Position numbers and translations under genes: made by a program. DNA of 12,551 nucleotides from JBICHM01 sp043101835 (lineage in GTDB: Bacteria > Planctomycetota > Phycisphaerae > Phycisphaerales > UBA1924). The notes under the pieces were generated by a model. That model was not told where the DNA came from. It worked only from the letters and a program-made list of their open reading frames with translations, and searched no databases. The DNA lies in assembly GCA_043101835.1 (NCBI GenBank), contig JBICHM010000004.1, forward strand, positions 1 to 12,551. Direction: 5' to 3'. Numbering within the stretch: the first letter of the stretch is position 1; each line of letters begins with the position of its first letter. Below are positions 4,447 to 12,140 of the stretch, piece by piece.

Positions 4447-6057
4447 ATGACGCTCGTCTGCGTGCCCATCGCGGTTGAGGATCTCGCCCCGGCGCTCGAG
4501 GACGCTGAGCGGGCGCGCCTAGCCGGCGCGGACATGGTCGAGTGGCGCGTCGACTCGTGCTTCCATGGGGAGGGGGACGACGAGGGAATCGCGCTGTGCC
4601 TGCGTCTGTGCGAGCACTCGCCGCTGCCGTGCATCGTGACCTGCCGGGATCGGGCCGAGGGCGGGGCGTACGACGGTGACGACGCCGCGAAGATTGCGCT
4701 CTACGAGCGCCTTGGCACGAGCGAGACGCCGCCGGCGTATCTCGATCTCGAGCTCTCGCTCTGGCGGCGGAGCGCGAACCTGCGCCAGAAGGCGCTGCTG
4801 GGCGTGCAGCACCCGGGGCAGATGCGATCGAGCGTCACGACGCGCCTGATTCTGAGTCATCACGACTTCGACGGGCGGCCGCGGGACCTGTCGCGGATCA
4901 TCAACGAGATGCGCGCGGTCGAGGCGGCGCGGGTGCTGAAGGTCGCGTGGCGCGCGCGGAGCCTGCGGGACAACCTGGAGGCGTTCGACCTGCTGCGCGA
5001 GCGGGATCGGCCGACGATCGCGCTGTGCATGGGGGAGTTCGGGCTGATGAGCCGCGTGCTCGCGCCGAAGTTCGGCGGGTTCCTCACTTTCGCCTCGCGG
5101 CGCGCCGACGGCGCCACGGCGCCGGGGCAGCCGACAGTCGAGGATCTGCTCGGGACCGACCGCTTCCGTGCGGTGCACAAACACACCGGCGTCTACGGCG
5201 TCATCGGGTGGCCGGTCGGGCATTCGCTGTCGCCGCTGGTGCACAACGCGGGGTTCGAGGCGGCGGGGCACGACGGCGTGTACCTGCCGCTCCCGGTGGC
5301 GGAGGGGTGGGAGCCGCTGAAGGCGACGCTGCACGCGCTCGCCGATGCGCCCGGCCTCGACTTCCGCGGCGCCAGCGTGACGATCCCGCACAAGGAAGGC
5401 GTCATGCGTTTCTGCGCGGAGACGCCGGGGTGGTCGCCGGATGAGGAAGCGATGCGCATCGGCGCCGCGAACACGCTCACGCGCGATGAGGCGGGCTGGG
5501 CGGCGACGAACACGGATGCACCGGCGATCGTCGCGTGCCTGCACGATGCCGTCGGCTCGCTGCGCGGGAAACGCGTGCTGGTGCTCGGCGCCGGCGGCGC
5601 GGCGCGTGCCGCGGCGGCGGGGCTTGCGGGCGCAGGAGCGCGGGTGCGCATCGCGGCGCGGACGCTCGCGCGCGCCGAGGCGATCCGCGACAACCTCGCC
5701 GAGCACGCGGCCCTCGAGGGCGGGGCGATCGAGGTGTGTTCGTGGGAGGATCGCGCGGGCGAGGCGTGCGATGCGGTGATCCACTGCACGCCGCTGGGGA
5801 TGCAGGGCGGGCCGGGGCCGGCGCTCTCGCCGCTCAGCGATGATCAGTTGGCTGCGCTGGGCGAATGCGTCGTCTTCGACACGGTGTACAACCCGGTGGA
5901 GACACCCCTGCTGCGCGCGGCCTCATCGCGCGGGATGCGCACGATCGACGGGGTGCACATGTTCGTGCGTCAGGCGGCGGGGCAGTTCGAGGCGTGGGCG
6001 GGGCAGCGCGTGCCGCGGGAGTTGTTCGAGCGGGTGGTGCGGGAGCGGGTGGGGTGA
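4447..6057 (+). CDS. aroDE: Bifunctional 3-dehydroquinate dehydratase (type I) / shikimate dehydrogenase
   Basis: A 536-residue fusion catalysing steps three and four of the shikimate pathway: dehydroquinate to dehydroshikimate, then NADPH-dependent reduction to shikimate. Residues 1-235 are a type I dehydratase with EWRVD (32-36), the catalytic His in LSHHDF (H139) and the Schiff-base Lys in VLKVAW (K165), then TFASRRADGATAPGQP. Residues 248-536 are shikimate dehydrogenase with YGVIGWPVGHSLSP (250-263), catalytic Lys in VTIPHK (K316), Asp in TNTD (D357), the nucleotide-binding GAGGAARA (381-388), NPVETPLL (482-489) and AGQFEAW near the end. AART (403-406) takes the place of the usual N-R-T NADP-phosphate motif. 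Such fusions are known from plants, Chlamydiae and planctomycetes. Start at ATG 4447, where family similarity begins. Identical-type repeats flank both ends. Confidence 0.96.
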   Translation: MTLVCVPIAVEDLAPALEDAERARLAGADMVEWRVDSCFHGEGDDEGIALCLRLCEHSPLPCIVTCRDRAEGGAYDGDDAAKIALYERLGTSETPPAYLDLELSLWRRSANLRQKALLGVQHPGQMRSSVTTRLILSHHDFDGRPRDLSRIINEMRAVEAARVLKVAWRARSLRDNLEAFDLLRERDRPTIALCMGEFGLMSRVLAPKFGGFLTFASRRADGATAPGQPTVEDLLGTDRFRAVHKHTGVYGVIGWPVGHSLSPLVHNAGFEAAGHDGVYLPLPVAEGWEPLKATLHALADAPGLDFRGASVTIPHKEGVMRFCAETPGWSPDEEAMRIGAANTLTRDEAGWAATNTDAPAIVACLHDAVGSLRGKRVLVLGAGGAARAAAAGLAGAGARVRIAARTLARAEAIRDNLAEHAALEGGAIEVCSWEDRAGEACDAVIHCTPLGMQGGPGPALSPLSDDQLAALGECVVFDTVYNPVETPLLRAASSRGMRTIDGVHMFVRQAAGQFEAWAGQRVPRELFERVVRERVG

Positions 6058-6219
6058 ACGCGAAGGGCGCGAAGAGGCGCGAAGTGGAAGGCAGTTGGAA
6101 CGCAGAGGAAGACGGAGGGAGGCGGAGGGGATCGAACCCGTGCCGACAGGATCTTCTCCGCGTTCCTCTGTCTTCCTCTGCGTTCAACCCCTTCGCGTCT
6201 CTTCGCGGGCTTCGCGTTC
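6056..6219. repeat. Double inverted-repeat element, copy 2
   Basis: Same size and architecture as copy 1 at 4257-4420: outer arms 6056-6084 and 6191-6219 (26 of 29 complementary), inner arms 6100-6127 and 6156-6183 (25 of 28), central loop 28 bases. The left outer arms of the two copies agree at 28 of 29 positions, while the loops are unrelated. At the top of the inner stem copy 1 has CAGAG/CTCTG and copy 2 has CGGAG/CTCCG, a compensatory change. The element begins inside the aroDE stop codon and separates aroDE from the convergent deacetylase gene. Confidence 0.85.
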
Positions 6220-6254
6220 CAACGCGGGCCGCGATCTCTCGATCACGGTTCGGA

Positions 6255-6935
6255 TCAGATGAGGTCTCCCAGCGCCTTCAGGCCGATCGGCTCCTTCGTG
6301 TAGAAGGGCTCGGCGTGGGTCGTGCCGATGCGGCTGCCGAAGTAGGTCGCCGCGGCTTCGACCCAATCGACGACGCGACGGTTCTTCTCCGGCTTCACGA
6401 ACTGGGTGTCGTAGGCGCGGATGCTCGCGAGCTTGGCGTCGAGGTGGCCGGTGATGTCCAGGCAGAAACTCGGGTTGGCCACCCAGCGCAGGTGCGTGGC
6501 GTAGTAGTAGAAGAGCCAGCGCGGGTAGATGGGGTCGCCGGGGAGGTCGATCTTCGTGAGCTTCGCGTCGAAGCGGGCGTCCTCGACGATGCGCGTGCCG
6601 GCGAGGTGGTCGGGGTGGGCGTCTTCGAAGAAGGGCGTGAAAACGATCTCGGCCTGATGCTCGCGCATGACGCCGGCGACCTGGTGGCGCGCCTCGATGG
6701 TGTGCTCGACGAAGCGGTTGGGCAGGTCGAGGGTGCGTCTCTTCACACCGAGGATGTCGGCGGCTGCTTGTGCTTCCTGCGCGCGGGTGATGGGGTCGCC
6801 GTGGGGCGTGGGCTCGCCGTTGGTGAGGTCGAGGAGGAGGACATCGTGGCCCTGGGAGGCAAGGGCCGCGACGGCGCCGCCCATGCCGAGTTCCTGGTCG
6901 TCGGGGTGGGGGCCGACCACGAGGATGCGCGCCAT
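6255..6935 (-). CDS. LmbE/PIG-L family deacetylase, BshB1-like
   Basis: A 226-residue zinc-dependent N-deacetylase. GPHPDDQELGMGG (8-20) carries the zinc ligands H10 and D13, and AHPDH (106-110) gives the third ligand H110. LDLTNGEPTPHGDP (35-48), ITRAQEA, PSFCLDITGHLDAKLASIRA and RIGTTHAEPF (202-211) fit the BshB1 subfamily. That subfamily removes the acetyl group from N-acetylglucosaminyl-malate during bacillithiol synthesis. Neither bshA nor bshC is in the window, so the exact substrate is not proven; mycothiol-type or other GlcNAc-linked substrates are alternatives. No signal peptide, so cytoplasmic. The ATG at 6935 overlaps the truA stop (TGATG), which indicates translational coupling. 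The frame runs on upstream only as a shadow of truA. Confidence 0.85.
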   Translation of the reverse strand: MARILVVGPHPDDQELGMGGAVAALASQGHDVLLLDLTNGEPTPHGDPITRAQEAQAAADILGVKRRTLDLPNRFVEHTIEARHQVAGVMREHQAEIVFTPFFEDAHPDHLAGTRIVEDARFDAKLTKIDLPGDPIYPRWLFYYYATHLRWVANPSFCLDITGHLDAKLASIRAYDTQFVKPEKNRRVVDWVEAAATYFGSRIGTTHAEPFYTKEPIGLKALGDLI

Positions 6936-7828
6936 CAGTCGATCTCCTGCTCGGCGCGCGCCTCGCGTCGCGCGCGCGCCGTGGTGAGCCCGGGGGGCAT
7001 GTCGGGGTGGGGCGTGTCGCCGGGGTAGCGGATCCAGTCGAGGCGCAGCCCCTCGGGCGGAAGCGTAGGCCCCGCGCGCCGGCGGTCTCTCGATTCGAGG
7101 ATGTCGGGGATGGCGCCCGGCTCGATCTTGCCGCGCCCCACCTCGTGCAGCGTGCCGGCAAGGATGCGGACCATGTTGTAGAGGAAGCCGTCGCCCGAGA
7201 CCTCGACGGCCACGCGCCGCGGCGCGGGCTCGGTCACGCGGCAGGCGAAGATCGTGCGCACGGTGCTCTCGCGCCCGTGGTCGAGGGCGGCCAGCGCGGC
7301 GAAGTCGCGCTCGCCGGCGAGTTGGGCCGCGGCGTCCTGCATGCGCGCGACATCGAGGTCGTGGTGCGTGTGCCATACATAGCGCCGGTCCCACAGCGGG
7401 CGCTCGCGGCCGGTGTGGAAGGCGTAGTGGTAGCCCTTGGCGAGGCAGTCGCCGATCGGGTCGAAGTCGGTGGGCGCGGGCTCGCAGGAAATGCAGACGA
7501 CATCGGGCGGCAGGCGGCTGGTGATGGCCTGCGCAAGGCGCTCGTCCGGCGGGCGGCGTGCTTCCTCCGAACAGGTGAACGCGGCCGTCTGCGCCTGGGC
7601 GTGCACGCCGGCGTCGGTGCGGCTGGCGCCGACGATGGTGATCGGCTCCCGAACGACCTGGCGCACCGCCTGCTCGACGACATGCTGCACGGTGCGCAGC
7701 GCGAGGCGCCCCGGCGCAGCCTCGCCGATCGCGGCGAGGGCGAGGGGGTGGTCGGTCGGCACATCCTGGCGCTGCCAGCCGTGGAAGTCCGTGCCGTCGT
7801 AGGCGAGGGTGAGTCGGAAGCGGAGCAT
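6935..7828 (-). CDS. truA: tRNA pseudouridine synthase A
   Basis: A 297-residue enzyme converting uridines 38-40 of the tRNA anticodon arm to pseudouridine. Family marks are YDGTDFHGWQRQ (10-21) and GASRTDAGVHAQAQ (67-80), with catalytic Asp72. KGYHYAF, RDFAAL and NMVRILAGTLHEVGRG follow further on. Length is slightly above the usual 250-280. ATG 7828 is the start because the conserved LAYDGTDFHGW follows at once. There is no clear ribosome binding site upstream. It shares a TGATG junction with the BshB1-like gene and is divergent from the TPR gene across 117 bases. Confidence 0.96.
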   Translation of the reverse strand: MLRFRLTLAYDGTDFHGWQRQDVPTDHPLALAAIGEAAPGRLALRTVQHVVEQAVRQVVREPITIVGASRTDAGVHAQAQTAAFTCSEEARRPPDERLAQAITSRLPPDVVCISCEPAPTDFDPIGDCLAKGYHYAFHTGRERPLWDRRYVWHTHHDLDVARMQDAAAQLAGERDFAALAALDHGRESTVRTIFACRVTEPAPRRVAVEVSGDGFLYNMVRILAGTLHEVGRGKIEPGAIPDILESRDRRRAGPTLPPEGLRLDWIRYPGDTPHPDMPPGLTTARARREARAEQEID

Positions 7829-7877
7829 GGGCGAGGAATGATGGCGAGGGCAGGCCGCGCAATCCAGCGAATGGCGC

Positions 7878-7905
7878 TTGCGTTGTGCCCGGCCGTCGGC
7901 AGACT
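7878..7905 (+). promoter_or_regulatory. Tentative promoter of the TPR gene
   Basis: TTGCGT (7878-7883), a 16-base spacer and CAGACT (7900-7905) lie in the truA-TPR divergent gap. The -35 box is reasonable and the -10 box weak. Transcription would start about 35 bases before the ATG at 7946. Confidence 0.28.
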
Positions 7906-7945
7906 GGTGCCAGAGTCACGGAAACAGATTCCGGGAGGCCAATCT

Positions 7946-10696
7946 ATGCCGGCGGCGGATGGATCAGTGCGTGGAGGCGGCGCCCGGGGCACCACGTGGG
8001 CCCTGATCGTGATTCTGGGCGTGTCGTGCGCTGCCAGTGTCGCTGCATGGCGAGGCGCGACAGGACGGGCAGCCCAGGCCAGGGCTGCCCTGAGCGAGAT
8101 CGCGGCCCACAACGCGGCGATTGCCGGCGCCGATGCCCCGCCGGAGGGCGCGTCGGTCGCAGAGCTTCAGGCGATCGCAGGCGCGGCGAATGCAGCACGG
8201 GTCTCGCAGGAGCAACGCCTGGCGGCTGAGGTGGAGACGGCGCAATCGCGCGCGGGGACGCTGGAGGCGATCCTGCGCATGCAGGCGGTGGCCGGGCGCG
8301 CGCCGTCTGCGGAATCGATCGCACGCATCCGAGAGACGATCGAGCGAGATTTCTCGTCACAGCCGGCGCTCGCGGCGACGGCGCATGTTTCGTTGGGCGA
8401 GGTCCTGCTCCGCGCCGGCGCGTACGCGGAGGCCGCGACAGAGTTCGGTCAGGGCGCGGCCATTCGGCGTCGCGTCTTCGGCGCCGAGTCAAGCGAGACT
8501 GCTGACGCGATGGCGCGGCTGGCGGCGGCGACGGAGTTTGCGGGCGTCGGCGATTCGATGGAGCAGGAAGCGACGGCGATCGAGGCGGCCCGGGCTGCGC
8601 ACGGCGCCGAAGACCCTGCAGTGCAGGAACTGATGCTCGCGCAAGCCTCAAGACTCCAGGCGGAGGGTCGCTTCGACGAGGCGGAGCGCGTCCTGCAGGA
8701 TATCTACGCTGCGCGAGAATCTTCGCTCGGCGCGGAGCACCCCAGCACGCTTGCGGCGCTCAATCGGCTCGCGTCTCTGGAGCTCACCCTCTGGCGACCG
8801 TCACAGGCCGAACCGCTCGCCAAAGAGGTTCTCGCGCGCCGGCGCGCGGCGCTTGGCGACGCGCATCCCGACACGCTCGCGTCCATGGACTATCTCGCGC
8901 GGTACTACATCGTTCGGCGATTGGATGACGCGGCGGCGCCGCTGCTCGCCGAGGCGCTCGCAGGCCGGCGGCGGGTGCTCGGCGACGACCATCCGGCGAC
9001 GCTTGCCACGATGGATCTTCTCGGGCACGTCCATCTCCATGCAGGCCGGAACGACGAGGCGCGGCAGCTCTTCGAGGAGACGCTCGCCGGGCGGCGCCGC
9101 GTCCTCGGAGAGCGGTCGGCGAGCACGCTTGCTTCGATCGACGATGTGGCCTCTGTGCTGTGGCGCGTCGGGGAACGTGACGCTTCGGTTGCGAGGTATG
9201 CCGAAGCGCTGGCACGCCGGCGCGACCAGTACGGCACAGCGCACCCCGCGACGCTCCGATCGCTGCGCTCGCTTGCCGACCGGATGCGCGAGGATGCTCG
9301 ACACGAAGAAGCACTTGCGATGTACCGGGAGCTGCTCGAGGCGATGCGCGCTGTCGAGGGCGAGGATGCGCCACGGACACTCGACGCGCGCGCTTCGATC
9401 ACCGACGAGTTGGCGGCGCTCGATCGTTACTCGGATGCGGAGCCGCTGCTGCGCGCGCTGCTTGACGATCGGCGCCGCGTGCTCGGCGACGACCACGCAG
9501 ACACGCTGGAGACCATGCACGATATCGCGATGGTGGTCTTTCACCAGGAGCGCTACCGCGAGGCCGAACCGCTGCTGAAGGAGGTCGTTGACGCTCGCGC
9601 GGCGGCGCTCGGAGCCGATGATCGCCGGACGCTGTTCTCGCAGCATGTGCTTGCGCTGTCGATCGAGCGGCAGGGCCGCATCGAGGAATCCGCCGAGCTC
9701 AATCGGCGCACGCTCGATGCGCGCACTCGCGTGCTTGGCGAAGAGAACATCAACACACTCTGGTCGATGAACAACCTGGCGTTCAATCTGTCCGATCTCG
9801 GTCGCCACTACGAAGCCGCGGAGTTGCACCGGGCCGCGCTGCGGGGGCGTACGAAGCGCCTTGGCGAGACCCATCCGGACACGCTGGTGACGGCGCATGC
9901 GCTCGCATGGGAGCTTGGTGAGATCGGCATGCACCGTGAGGCGTTGCAGGTGTACGAGCAGGTCATCGACGGACGGATGCGGGTCTATGGCCCGGAAGAC
10001 ACGAGGACGCTGCAATCCCGCCACAACTACGCGATCAGCCTGAATGAGCTGCGTCGGCACGAGGAGGCCGTCGCAATCAATCGCGAGGTGCTCGCCATCC
10101 GAGATCGGGTGCTCGGAAGCGACGATGAGGACACCCTGTGGTCGATGCACAACCTCGCCGCGAATCTCTGGCGGTTGGAGAACCTCGACGAAGCGGCGTC
10201 GCTGTACGCCGAGGTGCTCGAGCGCCGGACCCGAACGCTCGGACGCGACCACGCCGACACGCGGCACGCCATCCGCGCGCTCCGCTCGGTTCACCTCGAC
10301 CGGGGCGACATCGTCGGCGCACGCCCGCTGCAGCAGGAGGTTATCGCCTGGACGGTCGAAGCAGCGCTCGAGAAGGACGCCAGCGCGTCCCGGATCAACA
10401 CTGCGGCGTGGCTCCTGCTCACCGTGGAGCCGGAGGACCTCCGCGACCCGGCGACAGCGCAGCGACTGGCGAACATCGCGTGCGCGAGGGGCAACTACGA
10501 CGTCCCGAGCCACCTCGACACGCTTGCGCTCGCGCAGCATCAAATGGGTGACTCGCGCAGCGCGATCGAGACGCAGCAACGCGCGATCGCTCGGCTACGG
10601 GCGGAGCGGCCGAACGGCCTGCCGGAGACCGACCCGACGCTGATCCAGTTCGAGGAGCGGCTCCGGACCTTTGAAGAGGCTGTCGGCCAGCGCTGA
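7946..10696 (+). CDS. Membrane-anchored kinesin-light-chain-type TPR repeat protein
   Basis: A 916-residue protein. Residues 17-35 are a single transmembrane segment (TTWALIVILGVSCAASVAA) after a short Gly/Arg-rich start. Residues 40-135 are Ala/Glu-rich and probably coiled coil. From 172 to 800 come about 15 TPR-type units; units 3-15 (255-800) are each exactly 42 residues with consensus RRRVLG-DHPDTL-SM-NLA-L-A-LY-EVL. Residues 801-916 form a helical cap. TPR superhelices bind protein partners; no enzymatic motif is visible. The layout (helix, coiled coil, TPR array) resembles the C-terminal two thirds of planctomycete Ser/Thr kinases with the kinase domain missing. The ATG at 7946 follows a strong GGGAGG (7933-7938) at 7 bases; the open frame back to 7007 is only truA antisense. 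The partner is unknown. Confidence 0.9.
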   Translation: MPAADGSVRGGGARGTTWALIVILGVSCAASVAAWRGATGRAAQARAALSEIAAHNAAIAGADAPPEGASVAELQAIAGAANAARVSQEQRLAAEVETAQSRAGTLEAILRMQAVAGRAPSAESIARIRETIERDFSSQPALAATAHVSLGEVLLRAGAYAEAATEFGQGAAIRRRVFGAESSETADAMARLAAATEFAGVGDSMEQEATAIEAARAAHGAEDPAVQELMLAQASRLQAEGRFDEAERVLQDIYAARESSLGAEHPSTLAALNRLASLELTLWRPSQAEPLAKEVLARRRAALGDAHPDTLASMDYLARYYIVRRLDDAAAPLLAEALAGRRRVLGDDHPATLATMDLLGHVHLHAGRNDEARQLFEETLAGRRRVLGERSASTLASIDDVASVLWRVGERDASVARYAEALARRRDQYGTAHPATLRSLRSLADRMREDARHEEALAMYRELLEAMRAVEGEDAPRTLDARASITDELAALDRYSDAEPLLRALLDDRRRVLGDDHADTLETMHDIAMVVFHQERYREAEPLLKEVVDARAAALGADDRRTLFSQHVLALSIERQGRIEESAELNRRTLDARTRVLGEENINTLWSMNNLAFNLSDLGRHYEAAELHRAALRGRTKRLGETHPDTLVTAHALAWELGEIGMHREALQVYEQVIDGRMRVYGPEDTRTLQSRHNYAISLNELRRHEEAVAINREVLAIRDRVLGSDDEDTLWSMHNLAANLWRLENLDEAASLYAEVLERRTRTLGRDHADTRHAIRALRSVHLDRGDIVGARPLQQEVIAWTVEAALEKDASASRINTAAWLLLTVEPEDLRDPATAQRLANIACARGNYDVPSHLDTLALAQHQMGDSRSAIETQQRAIARLRAERPNGLPETDPTLIQFEERLRTFEEAVGQR
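8708..10345 (+). repeat. Thirteen in-frame 126-bp TPR-coding units
   Basis: Thirteen consecutive 42-codon units (residues 255-800 of the TPR protein) follow each other with no insertion or deletion. They diverge in sequence, so the array was built by old duplications rather than a recent expansion. Two less regular units (172-254) precede it. Confidence 0.85.
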
Positions 10697-10727
10697 GCCC
10701 GGCGCGCTGCGGCATCGGAAAGATAAG

Positions 10728-10755
10728 ACGCCCGGCGCGACGGCGCGCCGGGCGT
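10728..10755. terminator. Shared hairpin terminator between convergent genes
   Basis: A 12-bp perfect stem (10728-10739 with 10744-10755) and a 4-base loop lie 31 bases after the TPR stop and 36 bases after the secreted-protein stop. On the minus strand the stem is followed by the T-rich TCTTATCTTT, a fair intrinsic terminator for the minus gene. On the plus strand only TTGG follows, so termination there would be weaker. Confidence 0.7.
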
Positions 10756-10791
10756 TGGAGGCAGGTCAGCGAGTTCGGTCGGGCGGTCTGC

Positions 10792-11733
10792 TCAGCGGTC
10801 CTGGGCCGCGGAGACGGCCATCGCGGCGCCGAAGATCTGCATGACGCCCATCTGGGCGGTCTGCTCGAACTGCTCGTGCGTTTCCGCGAGCGCGAGCTGG
10901 TCGAGCGTCATCTCGAGGCCCGCGAAGAGCTGCATGACCTGCGGCTTGATCTGCTGGAACTCGTCGCCGGTCATCTGGTCGAGCGCGGCGTGCGCCTCGG
11001 CCATCTGGCCGGGCCACCCGCTGGCGAAGTCGGCGGGGAGCCACTTGCCCTCGATGCGGACCATCGCGACATCGTGCGCGCCCTCGCCGGGAACCTGCAC
11101 GCTGATGACGGCGGTGTCGCCGTCCTGCGAGACGAGGGTGGCGGTGGCGTTGGTGAAGGCGTCGAACGCGCTGGTGTCCATGTCGGGCATGATGTCGCCG
11201 AGCGCGCGGAGCTCGGTGACGAAGTCGCCGCCCGAGGAAGCGAGGAACGCACGGATATCGAGGCGACGAAGGCTGCCGGTGTCGGCGAGATCGCTGGTCG
11301 CGATCGCGTCGAGCAGGTTGGCGACGCGATCCCACGCTTCCGAGGCTTCCGCGTGGTTGAATCTGGGGTCGTTGCGCAGGTTCGGCATCGACAGGATGAG
11401 ATCCTTCTGCTCGCGCATCAGGAAGGCGCCCTTGCGAAGGAGGCCGAAGGAGCGGTTCCAGACATCAGGATCGACCTTGGCGCCGAACTCGTGGACAAGG
11501 CTCGTGGCGTCGCGCTGCCACGAGGTGGGCAGGCAATCCCACGCGTGCTGGAGCTGACCGTTCGCCAGGGCGCTGGCCAGGCGCTCGACGACCTGTTCCG
11601 GGCTCGTGGCGGCGGGCATCGGCGTTGTGGCGCCGGCGCGCGCGACAGGCGGAGCGGCGACGGCGGGCGCGGCGGTGATCGCGAGCGCGCAGGAGGCGGC
11701 GCCGGCGAGTGCGAGGAATCGGCGGGTGCGCAT
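10792..11733 (-). CDS. Secreted protein of unknown function
   Basis: A 313-residue protein that I do not recognise. Residues 1-26 are a Sec-type signal peptide (MRTRRFLALAGAASCALAIT followed by AAPAVA), with cleavage likely after AVA. The twin arginines do not fit the full Tat consensus. The mature part has a helical first half (about 42-190, with SPEQVVERLASALANGQLQH and a W-R rich segment). A short beta-like part reads DGDTAVISVQVPG and MVRIEGKWLPADF, reminiscent of the NTF2-like/DUF4878 type of fold, and a helical end follows. No cysteine pair, lipobox or catalytic motif is present. The ATG at 11733 is preferred over the upstream frame start because the signal peptide begins there and AAGGA lies 9 bases before it. 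It probably acts in the periplasm. It ends at a shared hairpin terminator. Confidence 0.82.
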   Translation of the reverse strand: MRTRRFLALAGAASCALAITAAPAVAAPPVARAGATTPMPAATSPEQVVERLASALANGQLQHAWDCLPTSWQRDATSLVHEFGAKVDPDVWNRSFGLLRKGAFLMREQKDLILSMPNLRNDPRFNHAEASEAWDRVANLLDAIATSDLADTGSLRRLDIRAFLASSGGDFVTELRALGDIMPDMDTSAFDAFTNATATLVSQDGDTAVISVQVPGEGAHDVAMVRIEGKWLPADFASGWPGQMAEAHAALDQMTGDEFQQIKPQVMQLFAGLEMTLDQLALAETHEQFEQTAQMGVMQIFGAAMAVSAAQDR

Positions 11734-11800
11734 GGGGTGCTGTCCTTCGTGTGATGGGCTGCTGCGGATGGGCGGCGTCTGCGGCCGCGCACGCCCATGG

Positions 11801-11812
11801 GGTCGGCCGACC
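11801..11812. promoter_or_regulatory. 12-bp perfect palindrome upstream of the secreted-protein gene
   Basis: GGTCGGCCGACC is a perfect 12-bp dyad 68-79 bases before the ATG at 11733, a position suited to an operator. No second copy is seen, and GC-rich dyads arise by chance in this genome, so the call is weak. Confidence 0.2.
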
Positions 11813-12140
11813 ATCGGGTCGCCTTGACGCCGGTTGCCGGATGCACGCCGCGGGTTCCGCGCAGGCGGGACGATCGCGCATGCCCGCGCGTGCCGTTGGA
11901 GCCGGCCGGGCGGCGCCTGGATGCCGCGGGGCGATTACCCCAGGGGAATTCCCGGAAATCCCGGGCCTGTTTCCGGAACAAGGGGGGTGAAGAAATCGTA
12001 AGTATGGGTGAGCGGATGCCCCGCTCCGCACCGGGTGGCCGGCAATGACCGGTTGCTCCGAGCGGACACGGAAGGCAGACCGAAGCGCGTCCGGCGGATG
12101 GAACCCCGTTCCTCCCCCCCTCGTTCGTCGGACGCAGCCC
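11813..12140. other. Gene-free stretch with dyad symmetry
   Basis: I see no supportable gene here. A cluster of symmetry elements lies at 11944-11976: GGGAATTCCC (11944-11953), and CCGGAAA (11952-11958) pairing with TTTCCGG (11970-11976) across 11 bases. An AT-richer patch follows at 11988-12006. On the minus strand it contains CATACT and TACGAT, possible -10 boxes for the secreted-protein gene, but without a matching -35. A 14-codon plus-strand reading frame at 12004-12048 is judged accidental. Confidence 0.4.

Noticed and set aside
6128..6155. tRNA T-arm-like sequence (minus strand GGGTTCGATCCC) in the loop of repeat copy 2
   Set aside because: No D arm, anticodon arm or acceptor stem accompanies it, and the flanking GC-rich bases belong to the repeat arms.
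6936..7919. Upstream extension of the BshB1-like frame on the minus strand
   Set aside because: It overlaps truA in another frame with Arg/Pro/His-rich low-complexity translation; the conserved protein begins at 6935.
7007..7945. Long upstream extension of the TPR reading frame (313 codons)
   Set aside because: It is antisense to truA and part of the deacetylase gene, lacks a plausible start, and a strong GGGAGG sits before the ATG at 7946.
8708..10345. 126-bp periodicity as a possible CRISPR or satellite array
   Set aside because: The period equals 42 codons, units are diverged and in frame, and they encode TPR helices.
8801..10579. Very long minus-strand open frame opposite the TPR gene
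   Set aside because: GC-rich codon mirror of a real gene; the translation has no domain and follows the 126-base period of the opposite strand. Similar antisense frames at 3073-4143 and 4519-5784 were rejected likewise.
12004..12048. 14-codon plus-strand reading frame after GGGGGGTGA
   Set aside because: The spacing of 13 bases is too long, the peptide has no runs of a single amino acid, and no regulated gene follows on that strand.
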